Positions 6,572 to 13,250 of a DNA stretch of 17,421 bases are shown piece after piece. The notes below the pieces were generated by a model. It was not told the DNA's origin. It was given only the letters and a program-made list of their open reading frames with translations, and ran no database searches. Positions within the stretch are counted from its first letter, which is position 1. Each line of letters starts with the position of its first letter. This stretch comes from Spirochaetaceae bacterium (GTDB taxonomy: Bacteria; Spirochaetota; Spirochaetia; Treponematales; Breznakiellaceae), in contig JAISZQ010000161.1 of NCBI GenBank assembly GCA_031269165.1, positions 1 through 17,421 of the forward strand, given 5' to 3'. A program made the position numbers and the translations under genes.

Positions 6572-8629
6572 TTACGCGCTCTGCCGTACCATCTCCTCTT
6601 TTTCCTTTTCCAGCGCCTCGATCTTTTCACGAAGCATATCCTCTTCGACCGCCTTGCATTTGGGACAATGAAACTGTTCCCCGGCCAGATACCCGTGTAC
6701 CGGGCAAACCGAGAAAGTCGGCGAAATCGTGAAGTAGGGGATGCGGTAATTCGACGCGATACTTTTCACGAGATCGCGGCACGCGCGCCAGTCCTCAATG
6801 GCCTCGCCCAAGAACATATGGAAGACCGTCCCGCCGGTGTAAGCCCGCTGGAGATCCTCCTGCGAATCAAGCGCGTCAAAGACATCTTCCGTCTGGTTGA
6901 CCGGCAACTGGGACGAGTTCGTGTAGTAGGGCTCGTCGGTGCCGGACGTGATGATCGCCGGATATCGCTCCTTGTCGTGTTTCGCCAGACGGTATGATGT
7001 TGACTCCGCCGGGGTCGCCTCAAGGTTAAAGAGTTCGCCGGTTTCCTCTTGGAAGTCGGCAAGTTTCTCCCGCATGAAGCGCAACACCCGCAGCGCAAAC
7101 GCCTGTCCTTCTTTTGTCGCCGTCGTGATATGCGTACCGAGAAAGTTTTGCAAGCACTCGTTCATGCCGACCAACCCGATGGTGTTGAAGTGGTTGTTCA
7201 GCGTCTTGAGGTAACGGCGCGTGTAGGGAAAAAGCCCGGATTGTAACAAGTTGTCCACGACCTTGCGCTTGATAACAAGGCTGTCGCGGGCGATTTTCAT
7301 CATGTCGAAGAGCCGCTCAAAGAACTCGTTCTCGTCCCGTGAAAGATAGCCGATACGCGGCAGATTGATCGTAACGACGCCGATTGACCCGGTAAACTCG
7401 TCCGAGCCGAAAAGCCCGCCGCCGCGCTTACGAAGCTCGCGCTTGTCAAGCTGGAGGCGGCAGCACATCGAGCGGACATCGCTGGGGTTCAGGTCGGAAT
7501 TGACAAAGTTCTGAAAGTAGGGCGTGCCGTACCGCGCGGTCATCTCAAAGAGCAGTTTGACGTTCTCGTGTTCCCAGTCGAAATCCTTCGTGATGTTGTA
7601 CGTGGGGATCGGATACTGAAAGCCCCGGCCGTTCGCGTCGCCCTCAAGCAAAAGTTCGATAAAGAGCCGGTTTACCCGGTCCATCTCCGCCTTGCAGTCG
7701 CCGTAGGTAAAGTCCGCTTCTTTGCCGCCGACGAGGGCCTTCCGGTCTTTCAGATCCTCCGGCACCGTCCAGTCCAGCGTTACGTTGGTAAACGGCGCCT
7801 GACTTCCCCAACGGCTCGGCGTGTTGACCCCGAACACAAAACTCTGGAGGCACTGCTTGACCTCCTTGTCCGTCATCTTGTCCGCCTTCACAAACGGCGC
7901 GATGTAGGTGTCGAAAGACGAAAACGCCTGCGCCCCCGCCCACTCGTTTTGCAGACAGCCGAGAAAATTCACCGCCTGTTGCATCAGCGTGGAAAGATGC
8001 TTGGCCGGCTTGGACGTGATCTTGTCGGGAACGCCGCCTAAGCCCTCCTCTATCAACTGGCGGAAACTCCAGCCCGCGCAGTAGCCTGAAAACATCGACA
8101 AATCGTGGAGGTGGAAATCCGCGTTCCGGTGCGCCTCGGCGATCTCAGGCGTGTAGATGTTCTTCAGCCAGTAGTTCGCCGTGATCGTCCCCGAATTGTG
8201 CAGAATGAGGCCGCCCAGAGAATAGTTGACGTTGGCGTTCTCGTTGACCCGCCAGTCGCTCTGCTTGAGGTAACCGTCCATCGTCGCGTCAATATCGAGC
8301 AGTAACTTCTTCGCGTCGCGCATCGCCTCGTGCCGGGCGCGGTACAATATGTACGCTTTCGCGACAGCGGCCTCCTTGCTCTCGATGAGCGCGTTCTCGA
8401 CGATGTCCTGAATCTCTTCAATCGCCGGGATCGAATTCGGATGACGGCCCGCCATCATCTCCGCTATTTTCTGTTCAACCAGAACGGTAACCGCCTCGGC
8501 GCGTTTTTCAAGGAACCCATGCTCCGCAGTCTTGTTCACCGCCTCAAACGCCTTGACAACCGCCGCCTTAATCTTGGCCCGGTCGTAACGGGTAACTTCG
8601 CCGTTACGCTTTACGATACTCTTAATCAC
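6572..8629 (-). CDS. nrdD: Class III anaerobic ribonucleoside-triphosphate reductase, catalytic chain lacking its glycyl-radical domain
   Basis: Makes deoxyribonucleotides from ribonucleoside triphosphates without oxygen. It is 685 aa. Residues 1-92 are an ATP-cone (allosteric activity site). The ten-stranded barrel follows, with SMCC (Cys389/Cys390; the thiyl site lies here), GMNECLQNF (488-496) and EATPAEST (537-544). The C-terminal zinc ribbon ligands are Cys642, His645, Cys655 and Cys658. The protein then ends in a helix, EEDMLREKIEALEKEKEEM, instead of the usual RVxGYLR radical loop. That loop is encoded by the gene at 5252-6007. GTG 8629 overlaps the nrdR stop by four bases (GTGA) with AGAGAGGA upstream, so the two are translationally coupled. 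No activase gene (nrdG) is in the window. Confidence 0.95.
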   Translation of the reverse strand: MIKSIVKRNGEVTRYDRAKIKAAVVKAFEAVNKTAEHGFLEKRAEAVTVLVEQKIAEMMAGRHPNSIPAIEEIQDIVENALIESKEAAVAKAYILYRARHEAMRDAKKLLLDIDATMDGYLKQSDWRVNENANVNYSLGGLILHNSGTITANYWLKNIYTPEIAEAHRNADFHLHDLSMFSGYCAGWSFRQLIEEGLGGVPDKITSKPAKHLSTLMQQAVNFLGCLQNEWAGAQAFSSFDTYIAPFVKADKMTDKEVKQCLQSFVFGVNTPSRWGSQAPFTNVTLDWTVPEDLKDRKALVGGKEADFTYGDCKAEMDRVNRLFIELLLEGDANGRGFQYPIPTYNITKDFDWEHENVKLLFEMTARYGTPYFQNFVNSDLNPSDVRSMCCRLQLDKRELRKRGGGLFGSDEFTGSIGVVTINLPRIGYLSRDENEFFERLFDMMKIARDSLVIKRKVVDNLLQSGLFPYTRRYLKTLNNHFNTIGLVGMNECLQNFLGTHITTATKEGQAFALRVLRFMREKLADFQEETGELFNLEATPAESTSYRLAKHDKERYPAIITSGTDEPYYTNSSQLPVNQTEDVFDALDSQEDLQRAYTGGTVFHMFLGEAIEDWRACRDLVKSIASNYRIPYFTISPTFSVCPVHGYLAGEQFHCPKCKAVEEDMLREKIEALEKEKEEMVRQSA

Positions 8630-9096
8630 TTCTTTCCTCTCTTCTTAGACAACTTCTTAATCTCCTCGACAAACTCGTCCAAATTCTCAAAATGCCGATA
8701 AACGGAGGCAAACCGGATATAGGCGACCCGGTCAAGCTCGAACAACTTGTCCAGCACCGCCTCACCAATGACCTGCGCCCTGATCTCCCGCGATTCCCCG
8801 GCAGCCATCACGGCGGCATCCTCAACCTCATTAACCAGCCGCTCGACCGCCATCACCGCGACCGGACGTTTTTCAAGCGAGCGCTCAACACCCCGCTCAA
8901 TCTTCGCCCGGTCGAAAGGCTGCCGCCGTCCGTCGGCCTTGATCACCATCAAGGGTTTCTCCTCGATGCGCTCGTAACTGGTATAACGATACCCGCACGA
9001 CAAACACTCCCGGCGGCGCCTCGTCGCGTCTCCCGCAGCCAGCGTCCGAGAATCGGTAACCTTGTCCTCCATACTACCACAACGTGGGCACCGCAT
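8626..9096 (-). CDS. nrdR: Transcriptional repressor NrdR
   Basis: A 156-aa ATP/dATP-responsive repressor of ribonucleotide reductase genes. The N-terminal zinc ribbon has Cys3, Cys6, Cys31 and Cys34, with the basic stretch RRRRE just before Cys31. Residues 49-139 are the ATP-cone (PLMVIKADGRRQPFDRAKI) that senses nucleotides. The length is typical of the family. It is the first gene of an operon with nrdD, and the coding regions overlap by four bases. Direct coupling to the reductase it controls is a common arrangement and suggests autoregulation through sites in the promoter described below. Confidence 0.97.
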   Translation of the reverse strand: MRCPRCGSMEDKVTDSRTLAAGDATRRRRECLSCGYRYTSYERIEEKPLMVIKADGRRQPFDRAKIERGVERSLEKRPVAVMAVERLVNEVEDAAVMAAGESREIRAQVIGEAVLDKLFELDRVAYIRFASVYRHFENLDEFVEEIKKLSKKRGKK

Positions 9097-9103
9097 GTCA
9101 ACC

Positions 9104-9172
9104 CCCCTGCCTATATATCGTAGCGTTTTTGGCGATTTTTTCTAGGATACTACAACCGATAGTGTGTGTCAA
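9104..9172 (-). promoter_or_regulatory. nrdR-nrdD promoter with candidate NrdR boxes
   Basis: Reading on the minus strand, TTGACA (9172-9167) and TATCCT (9149-9144) are 17 bp apart. ACACTATCGGTTGTAGT (between the hexamers) and GCTACGATATATAGGC (about 9124-9109) resemble NrdR boxes. Their starts are about 41 bp apart, close to four helical turns. The promoter is clear; the operator call is tentative. Confidence 0.6.
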
Positions 9173-9220
9173 GAGAAACGCCCCTCAAAGCACTATCTAT
9201 TTTTTGGCAAATTTTACACC

Positions 9221-9770
9221 TGCGGTGAGCGTTTAGGCGCGGCGCGGCATGACAGGGCCTCGGCATCCCCCTGTCAACAACTTAAGCCAATGGAATATAA
9301 GAGTGGTCAACGGATCACACAGATTTTTAGTTTTTTGTCCGCGAATGTCCGCGAATACGCGCTGATGGGTATGTATTATTCGTATTTATTCGCGCCATTC
9401 GCGGACCAAAATTCTTAAGTTGCTGACAGTGCTCGGCTTCCCCCCTTCGGGGGAGAGAAAGCGTATTTTGGAGAAGATCTGCGGCGAGCGTTTGGGCGCA
9501 ATGCGGCATGACAGGGCCTCGGCATCCCCCTGTCAACAACTTAAGCCAATGGAATATAAGAGTGGTCAACGGATCACACAGATTTTTAGTTTTTTGTCCG
9601 CGAATGTCCGCGAATGTATGCGAATACGCGCTGATGGGTATGTATTATTCGTATTTATTCGCGCCATTCGCGGACCAAAATTCTTAAGTTGCTGACAGTG
9701 CTCGGCTTCCCCCCTTCGGGGGAGAGAAAGCGTATTTGGAGAAGATCTGCGGTGAGCGTTTGGGCGCAAC
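9221..9770. repeat. Tandem duplication of a ~260-bp repeat unit
   Basis: The unit starting TGCGGTGAGCGTTT (9221) is repeated at 9480 and begins a third time at 9748, giving periods of 259 and 268 bp. Each unit contains a palindromic element with arms CTGTCAACAACTTAAG and CTTAAGTTGCTGACAG (9271-9286/9414-9429 and 9530-9545/9683-9698), and inner GTCCGCGAATG/CATTCGCGGAC arms. The two units are nearly identical except for a 10-bp insertion in the second, so the duplication is recent. Small ORFs here look spurious. Confidence 0.9.
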
Positions 9771-10065
9771 ATCACGAATTCCTTTGAGCCTGTTCCAAAA
9801 ATAAAGGCCGCTCTATTCCGTCCGTGTGGGTTCGTGTGGTTTTGTGGTTCAATTCTTTCATTTTATGGGTCAAGGTTAGGTTGGTATGAGTTCTACCCGC
9901 GACAGGGCGTTGCGGATGCCGAAAGCCTTTAGCCCTCAAGCGTAAACAGCCCGTAACAACGAAATTCCCGCGTTATGCGAAACGGCGCACGCTACGCTCT
10001 GCAACACGCCGTACACGGCGTACCATACGGCACACCGTGCACGGCAGATACATTACCGCGTCAGG
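9771..10065. other. Non-coding stretch with repeat fragments
   Basis: No gene is supported. Position 9786 starts a solo terminal motif GAGCCTGTTCCAAAAA like the mobile-element ends at 6153. Positions 10007-10045 hold overlapping palindromes (CCGTGCACGG; CGCCGTACACGGCG) just downstream of the minus-strand ABC ATPase. They could act as its transcript end, but no U-run is seen. Confidence 0.5.
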
Positions 10066-11163
10066 TTACTTTATAATCGCGTTTTCGGTTTCTTTGTCGA
10101 AGTAACGCGCCTTCTCCAAAGTGGGAAAGAAGTACACTTTCTGACCGATGCTGAAGGCGTGATCCGGCTCGGTGCGGATGACGAGAGGCTGGTGGTTGGC
10201 AGTCTCCACAGAAAGGTGGATATCCGCGCCCAGCGGCTCGATGACGATGATGCTCACCGGAATCGTGTTTGGTTCCGCGTCGGCCTTGTAGAGGAGGTCT
10301 TCCGGGCGGATGCCAAAAAACACTTCCTTGCCGTCATACTTGGCAAGCGCCTCGACATGGTCGGGATGCGCCTTGAACGAGAAGCTGCCTTCGTCAAGTA
10401 CAATGTCAGCCCCCTCTTTCTTCACCTTCACGGTGAGGAAGTTCATCGGCGGAGAACCGATAAAGCCCGCGACAAACTTGTTGTTCGGGTGGTTGTAGAG
10501 TTCAAGCGGGGCGCCAATCTGCTGAACCTTCGCCACATTCATCACGACGATTTTGCTCGCCATCGTCATGGCCTCAACCTGGTCGTGGGTAACGTAGATG
10601 ATCGTCGCCTGAAGGTCGTGGTGGAGTTTGGAAAGTTCGGCGCGCATCGTTACGCGGAGTTTCGCGTCAAGGTTAGACAGCGGCTCGTCAAACAAAAACA
10701 CCTTCGGGTTACGCACGATGGCGCGTCCGACGGCGACACGCTGGCGTTGCCCTCCTGAAAGCGCCTTGGGCTTCCGGTCCAAAAACTTCGTGATGTCCAA
10801 GATGCGGGCGGCATCCTTCACCCGGCGGTCGATTTCCTCTTTGGGCACCTTTTTGATGCGAAGGCCGAACGCCATGTTCTCGTACACCGTCATGTGCGGG
10901 TAGAGCGCATAGTTCTGGAACACCATCGCGATGTTCCGGTCTTTGGGCGGCACGTCGTTCATCAACTCACCGTCGATGTACAGCTCGCCCTCAGAAATGT
11001 CTTCCAAACCGGCGATCATCCTGAGCGTCGTCGATTTTCCGCAGCCCGACGGGCCGACGAAGACAACAAATTCCTTGTCTTCGATTACGATATTAGCATC
11101 GTCCATAGCGCGGACTTGGCCTTCATAGACCTTGCTAATATGTTTGAGTTCCACTTTTGCCAT
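10066..11163 (-). CDS. Sugar ABC transporter ATP-binding protein (UgpC/MsmK/MsmX type)
   Basis: A 365-aa cytoplasmic ATPase that powers uptake of carbohydrates through membrane permeases of the CUT1 class. It has Walker A GPSGCGKST (37-45), signature LSGGQRQR (135-142), Walker B VFLFDEP (155-161) and switch His193. The C-terminal third carries the MalK-like regulatory domain with PPMNFL and FGIRPEDL. ATG 11163 follows AAGGAG. There is no permease or binding-protein gene on either side, and it has its own strong promoter. It is therefore probably a shared ATPase serving several sugar transporters, as MsmX does in Bacillus. The substrate cannot be told from the sequence. Confidence 0.93.
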   Translation of the reverse strand: MAKVELKHISKVYEGQVRAMDDANIVIEDKEFVVFVGPSGCGKSTTLRMIAGLEDISEGELYIDGELMNDVPPKDRNIAMVFQNYALYPHMTVYENMAFGLRIKKVPKEEIDRRVKDAARILDITKFLDRKPKALSGGQRQRVAVGRAIVRNPKVFLFDEPLSNLDAKLRVTMRAELSKLHHDLQATIIYVTHDQVEAMTMASKIVVMNVAKVQQIGAPLELYNHPNNKFVAGFIGSPPMNFLTVKVKKEGADIVLDEGSFSFKAHPDHVEALAKYDGKEVFFGIRPEDLLYKADAEPNTIPVSIIVIEPLGADIHLSVETANHQPLVIRTEPDHAFSIGQKVYFFPTLEKARYFDKETENAIIK

Positions 11164-11196
11164 AAATTACTCCTTGTGGATTTAGTTTATGATCCA

Positions 11197-11225
11197 AGTA
11201 TAGCACAGTCCGTAAAGTCTGTCAA
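11197..11225 (-). promoter_or_regulatory. Strong promoter of the ABC ATPase gene
   Basis: On the minus strand, TTGACA (11225-11220) and TATACT (11202-11197) are separated by exactly 17 bp, one base from the sigma-70-type consensus. The leader is about 27 nt and contains the AAGGAG ribosome site. Confidence 0.85.
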
Positions 11226-11248
11226 GTACTTATTTTAAAAAATTGTTA

Positions 11249-11287
11249 CCGTTCAATAGAAACGTCCCCTGTTTCCGTTCAATAGAA
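11249..11287 (-). repeat. Two direct repeats, 26-bp period, inverted relative to 1852-1896
   Basis: CCGTTCAATAGAA occurs at 11249-11261 and 11275-11287. Read on the minus strand, the first unit gives GGGGACGTTTCTATTGAACGG, which shares the GGAC(A/G)TTTCTATTG core with the units at 1852 and 1878. The second unit is shortened. It lies between two divergent promoters. It is a possible solo IS end or a transposase or regulator binding site. Confidence 0.65.
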
Positions 11288-11310
11288 TGGTACGTTCTTG
11301 TGGCGATCTA

Positions 11311-11339
11311 TTCCACAACATCCGTTTTTGCGCTATACT
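11311..11339 (+). promoter_or_regulatory. Promoter of the DUF6941-like gene; possible leaderless start
   Basis: TATACT (11334-11339) ends 7 nt before the best start codon, GTG 11347. A weak TTCCAC (11311-11316) is 17 bp upstream. Transcription from this -10 would begin at or next to the start codon. Confidence 0.55.
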
Positions 11340-11346
11340 GTTTCGT

Positions 11347-11733
11347 GTGAAAGCGGAACTCTTTTCTTTTTGCGATTTCGCCCAAGAGACCGGCGGAAAA
11401 CTTACCATCGTGGGGACCTTCGACACGATCCTTGCGCGGAACTTTCCCTGCGTCCACCCCCAGTTGTCGGTGGTCATCCGGTTGCGTTTCGATATATGGG
11501 AGTTTACCCAGCATACGTTCAGGATCGAGACGGTTGACCTCGAAGGAGAACTGAACATGGACGCGATCAGCGGAACACTCGATGTCCGGGGGGTTGGCAA
11601 CGCGACGGCGGTTTCCCATCTGGTATTCACGATTTCCAATCTCCGTTTTCAGCGGGAAGGCGTCGTCAATTTTGTGCTCTATGTTGACGACAAGGAACTC
11701 ACAACGGTGCCGCTTTACATACGGAAAACGTGA
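11347..11733 (+). CDS. DUF6941-like protein of unknown function
   Basis: A 128-aa protein. GTG 11347 is preferred because the product then begins VKAELFSFCDFAQETGGKLTIVGTFD, the usual opening of this family as I recall it; an in-frame ATG at 11287 would lie upstream of the promoter. Beta-rich, with no catalytic motif, signal peptide or membrane segment, it ends in a VPLYIRK strand. The family is widespread but uncharacterised. Its stop overlaps a possible GTG of the HAD gene, so the two form an operon. The upstream sequence has no Shine-Dalgarno, in line with a leaderless start. Confidence 0.75.
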   Translation: MKAELFSFCDFAQETGGKLTIVGTFDTILARNFPCVHPQLSVVIRLRFDIWEFTQHTFRIETVDLEGELNMDAISGTLDVRGVGNATAVSHLVFTISNLRFQREGVVNFVLYVDDKELTTVPLYIRKT

Positions 11734-11735
11734 AC

Positions 11736-12398
11736 ATGATAACCGCCATCGGCTTTGACATCGACGGGACGCTCTATCCGCCGCTCGCGCTCTACGGGAG
11801 GCTCATTCCGTTTACGGTGGCGCACATTCCGCTGATGCTGGCGTTTCGCAAGACGCGGGCCGTCATGCACGACGAACCGGTCTCGGAGGGCGCGTTCTAC
11901 AGGAAGCAGGCCGCCGTCTTTGCCGGATTGTTAAACATCGACGCTTCACGCGCGGAGTATATAATAGAAGAAAACATCTACCAAAAATGGACGGAGATCT
12001 TCAAGCGGGTAAAGCCCTACCCCTGCGTTGCCGAAACGCTTCATGCCTTCAAAGATGCGGGGTATAAACTCGGCGTGCTCTCCGACTTCCCCATCCGGGA
12101 AAAACTGGTCAATATGAGGCTGGACGGCTACTGGGACGCGGAGATCTCCTCGGAGGAAACCGGGGCCGTGAAGCCCGCTGCGTCCGGGTTTCTGGCCCTC
12201 GCCGAAAAACTCGCAACCCCGCCTGAAAACATCCTGTATGTGGGCAACTCCTACCGTTTCGACGTGGAAGGCGCCGCCGCCGCCGGCATGAAAACCGCGC
12301 TCCGTGTCCATCCCCTGCGCAAAACCCGCCGATTCTCAGGCGTCCACCCCGACATCGTTTTTTCCCATTACCGCGAGTTGCAGCAAGCCGTCTTATAG
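11736..12398 (+). CDS. HAD-superfamily hydrolase, stop codon supplied by a mobile element
   Basis: A 220-aa soluble hydrolase of the HAD-IA type, probably a phosphatase; the substrate is unknown. Motif I is FDIDGT (nucleophile Asp8, acid Asp10), motif II LSDF, motif III the Lys of GAVKP, and motif IV VGNSYRFDVEG. A helical cap lies between motifs I and II. ATG 11736 is used; GTG 11730 overlaps the previous stop (GTGA) and adds two residues. The reading frame ends at TAG 12396-12398, which is the first three bases of a mobile element. Without the element the frame would run on for about 80 codons past 12790, so the original C-terminus may have been different, though the core domain is complete. 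Confidence 0.85.
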   Translation: MITAIGFDIDGTLYPPLALYGRLIPFTVAHIPLMLAFRKTRAVMHDEPVSEGAFYRKQAAVFAGLLNIDASRAEYIIEENIYQKWTEIFKRVKPYPCVAETLHAFKDAGYKLGVLSDFPIREKLVNMRLDGYWDAEISSEETGAVKPAASGFLALAEKLATPPENILYVGNSYRFDVEGAAAAGMKTALRVHPLRKTRRFSGVHPDIVFSHYRELQQAVL

Positions 12399-12787
12399 CC
12401 TGTTCAAAATCTCAGCAAAAGGGGGAACGGCAACAAGTTGCCGCGCCTTCCCCCTCGCTACGGCCAGCTCAAACCATTGCGGGGGTATACCCCGCAATGG
12501 TTTGAGCCGTCCTCCGCTACCCCCTTCAACGGGGACAAAACCATATATGGTTTTGTGGGTGCGTCCTAAGCGTCCACGGATGGACGCAAAATAGAGCGCA
12601 CCCCGGCACGGAAGTCCGAAGCAGGACGCTGAGGGCTGTAGGGAGACCCCCGTAACGCCCCCCGACTTTCAGTCATGGAGTTTCGGAACAAGCGGGGCAA
12701 AGCCCCGCCCGAAACTCCAGAAGCGGGCAAAGCCCGCGACCGGATCACAGCGGAGGCTTGCGTCTTGCAGGGTTTTTGAACAGGCTC
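12396..12787 (+). mobile_element. Structured dispersed element, copy 2
   Basis: A 392-bp non-coding element. The left end TAGCCTGTTCAAAA has one change from GAGCC; the right end is TTTTTGAACAGGCTC. It is flanked by a TTA duplication (12393-12395, 12788-12790). It contains 18-bp arms with a 5-nt loop at 12467-12484/12490-12507, the AAAACCAT/ATGGTTTT hairpin, GGGTGCG (12557-12563) with CGCACCC (12597-12603), GCGTCC/GGACGC, and AGTCC (12613-12617) with GGGCT (12633-12637). It carries an extra segment (about 12665-12730) also found at 3942-3988. Confidence 0.85.
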
Positions 12788-12961
12788 TTAGGAATTTTTA
12801 CCACGAACCTCAAGGGATTGCCCGCAGGGACGTTCGCCGGACGGTTTGCGTGGAAAACGGCCGCCCCGGTACCCAAACGACGCGCAGATCAGACACAACG
12901 CGCTCAAGGCCGGAATACGCATAACGGAATGGGCGAATGGCGCGGTATCCGCATAAAACAA

Positions 12962-12997
12962 GGGCGGGAACCGCGATTTTCCACGTCCCGCCCTGCT
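12962..12997. terminator. Bidirectional terminator at the tRNA 3' side
   Basis: GGGCGGGA (12962-12969) pairs with TCCCGCCC (12985-12992). On the plus strand it is followed by TGCTTTTTT; on the minus strand, downstream of the tRNA, by TTGTTTT. It lies 17 nt beyond the tRNA. Confidence 0.75.
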
Positions 12998-13008
12998 TTT
13001 TTAGACCC

Positions 13009-13090
13009 TGCGGCCAAGAAGACTTGAACTTCCATACCTCTCGGCACCAGCACCTCAAGCTGGCGTGTCTACCAATTCCACCATGGCCGC
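13009..13090 (-). tRNA. tRNA-Leu (anticodon GAG)
   Basis: An 82-nt tRNA on the minus strand. The acceptor GCGGCCA pairs with TGGCCGC, with discriminator A at 13009. The D-loop region is GGAATTGGTAGACACG. The anticodon stem CCAGC/GCTGG encloses TTGAGGT, giving GAG. A long class II variable arm (TGCCGAGAGGTA) and the T-loop TTCAAGT follow. CCA is not encoded (the next bases are GGG). Confidence 0.93.
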
Positions 13091-13104
13091 AAACTGATGG
13101 TCCT

Positions 13105-13132
13105 AGTCTAACACAATGAAAAAAAAAGTCAA
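13105..13132 (-). promoter_or_regulatory. tRNA-Leu promoter
   Basis: On the minus strand, TTGACT (13132-13127) and TAGACT (13110-13105) are 16 bp apart, starting about 15 nt before the tRNA 5' end. Confidence 0.6.
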
Positions 13133-13149
13133 GTAGGGAGGAATGCCCT

Positions 13150-13245
13150 CTGCGGGGGAATCGAAAAGGGGAAATGAGAGAAGCCTCCAAGCCCCGCTCA
13201 TTCTCCCTTTTCAATTATCCATTTTCCATTCGCGTAGCGCGCCCC
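13150..13245. repeat. A/G-rich inverted repeat copy
   Basis: GGGGAAATGAGAG (about 13168) and the CATTCTCCCTTTTC side (about 13198) form an imperfect inverted repeat. Then TTCAATTATCCATTTTCCATTCGCG repeats, in separate blocks, the sequence at about 3897-3922. A related copy lies at 17065-17145. Confidence 0.55.
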
Positions 13246-13250
13246 CCTCG

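Noticed and set aside
5252..8629. nrdD pair as a simple pseudogene
   Set aside because: Not excluded, but disfavoured: both frames are long and free of lesions, all catalytic motifs are intact, and the small gene has a good ribosome site and a complete thioredoxin domain.
9164..9775. Small ORFs with repeated MEYKSGQRITQIFSF-type products
   Set aside because: They arise from the duplicated palindromic repeat, carry no ribosome site worth noting, and are not protein-like.
12396..12787. Riboswitch or leader RNA for the downstream region
   Set aside because: It has terminal inverted repeats and a target duplication, recurs at unrelated places, and here lies after a gene with no gene directly downstream on its strand.
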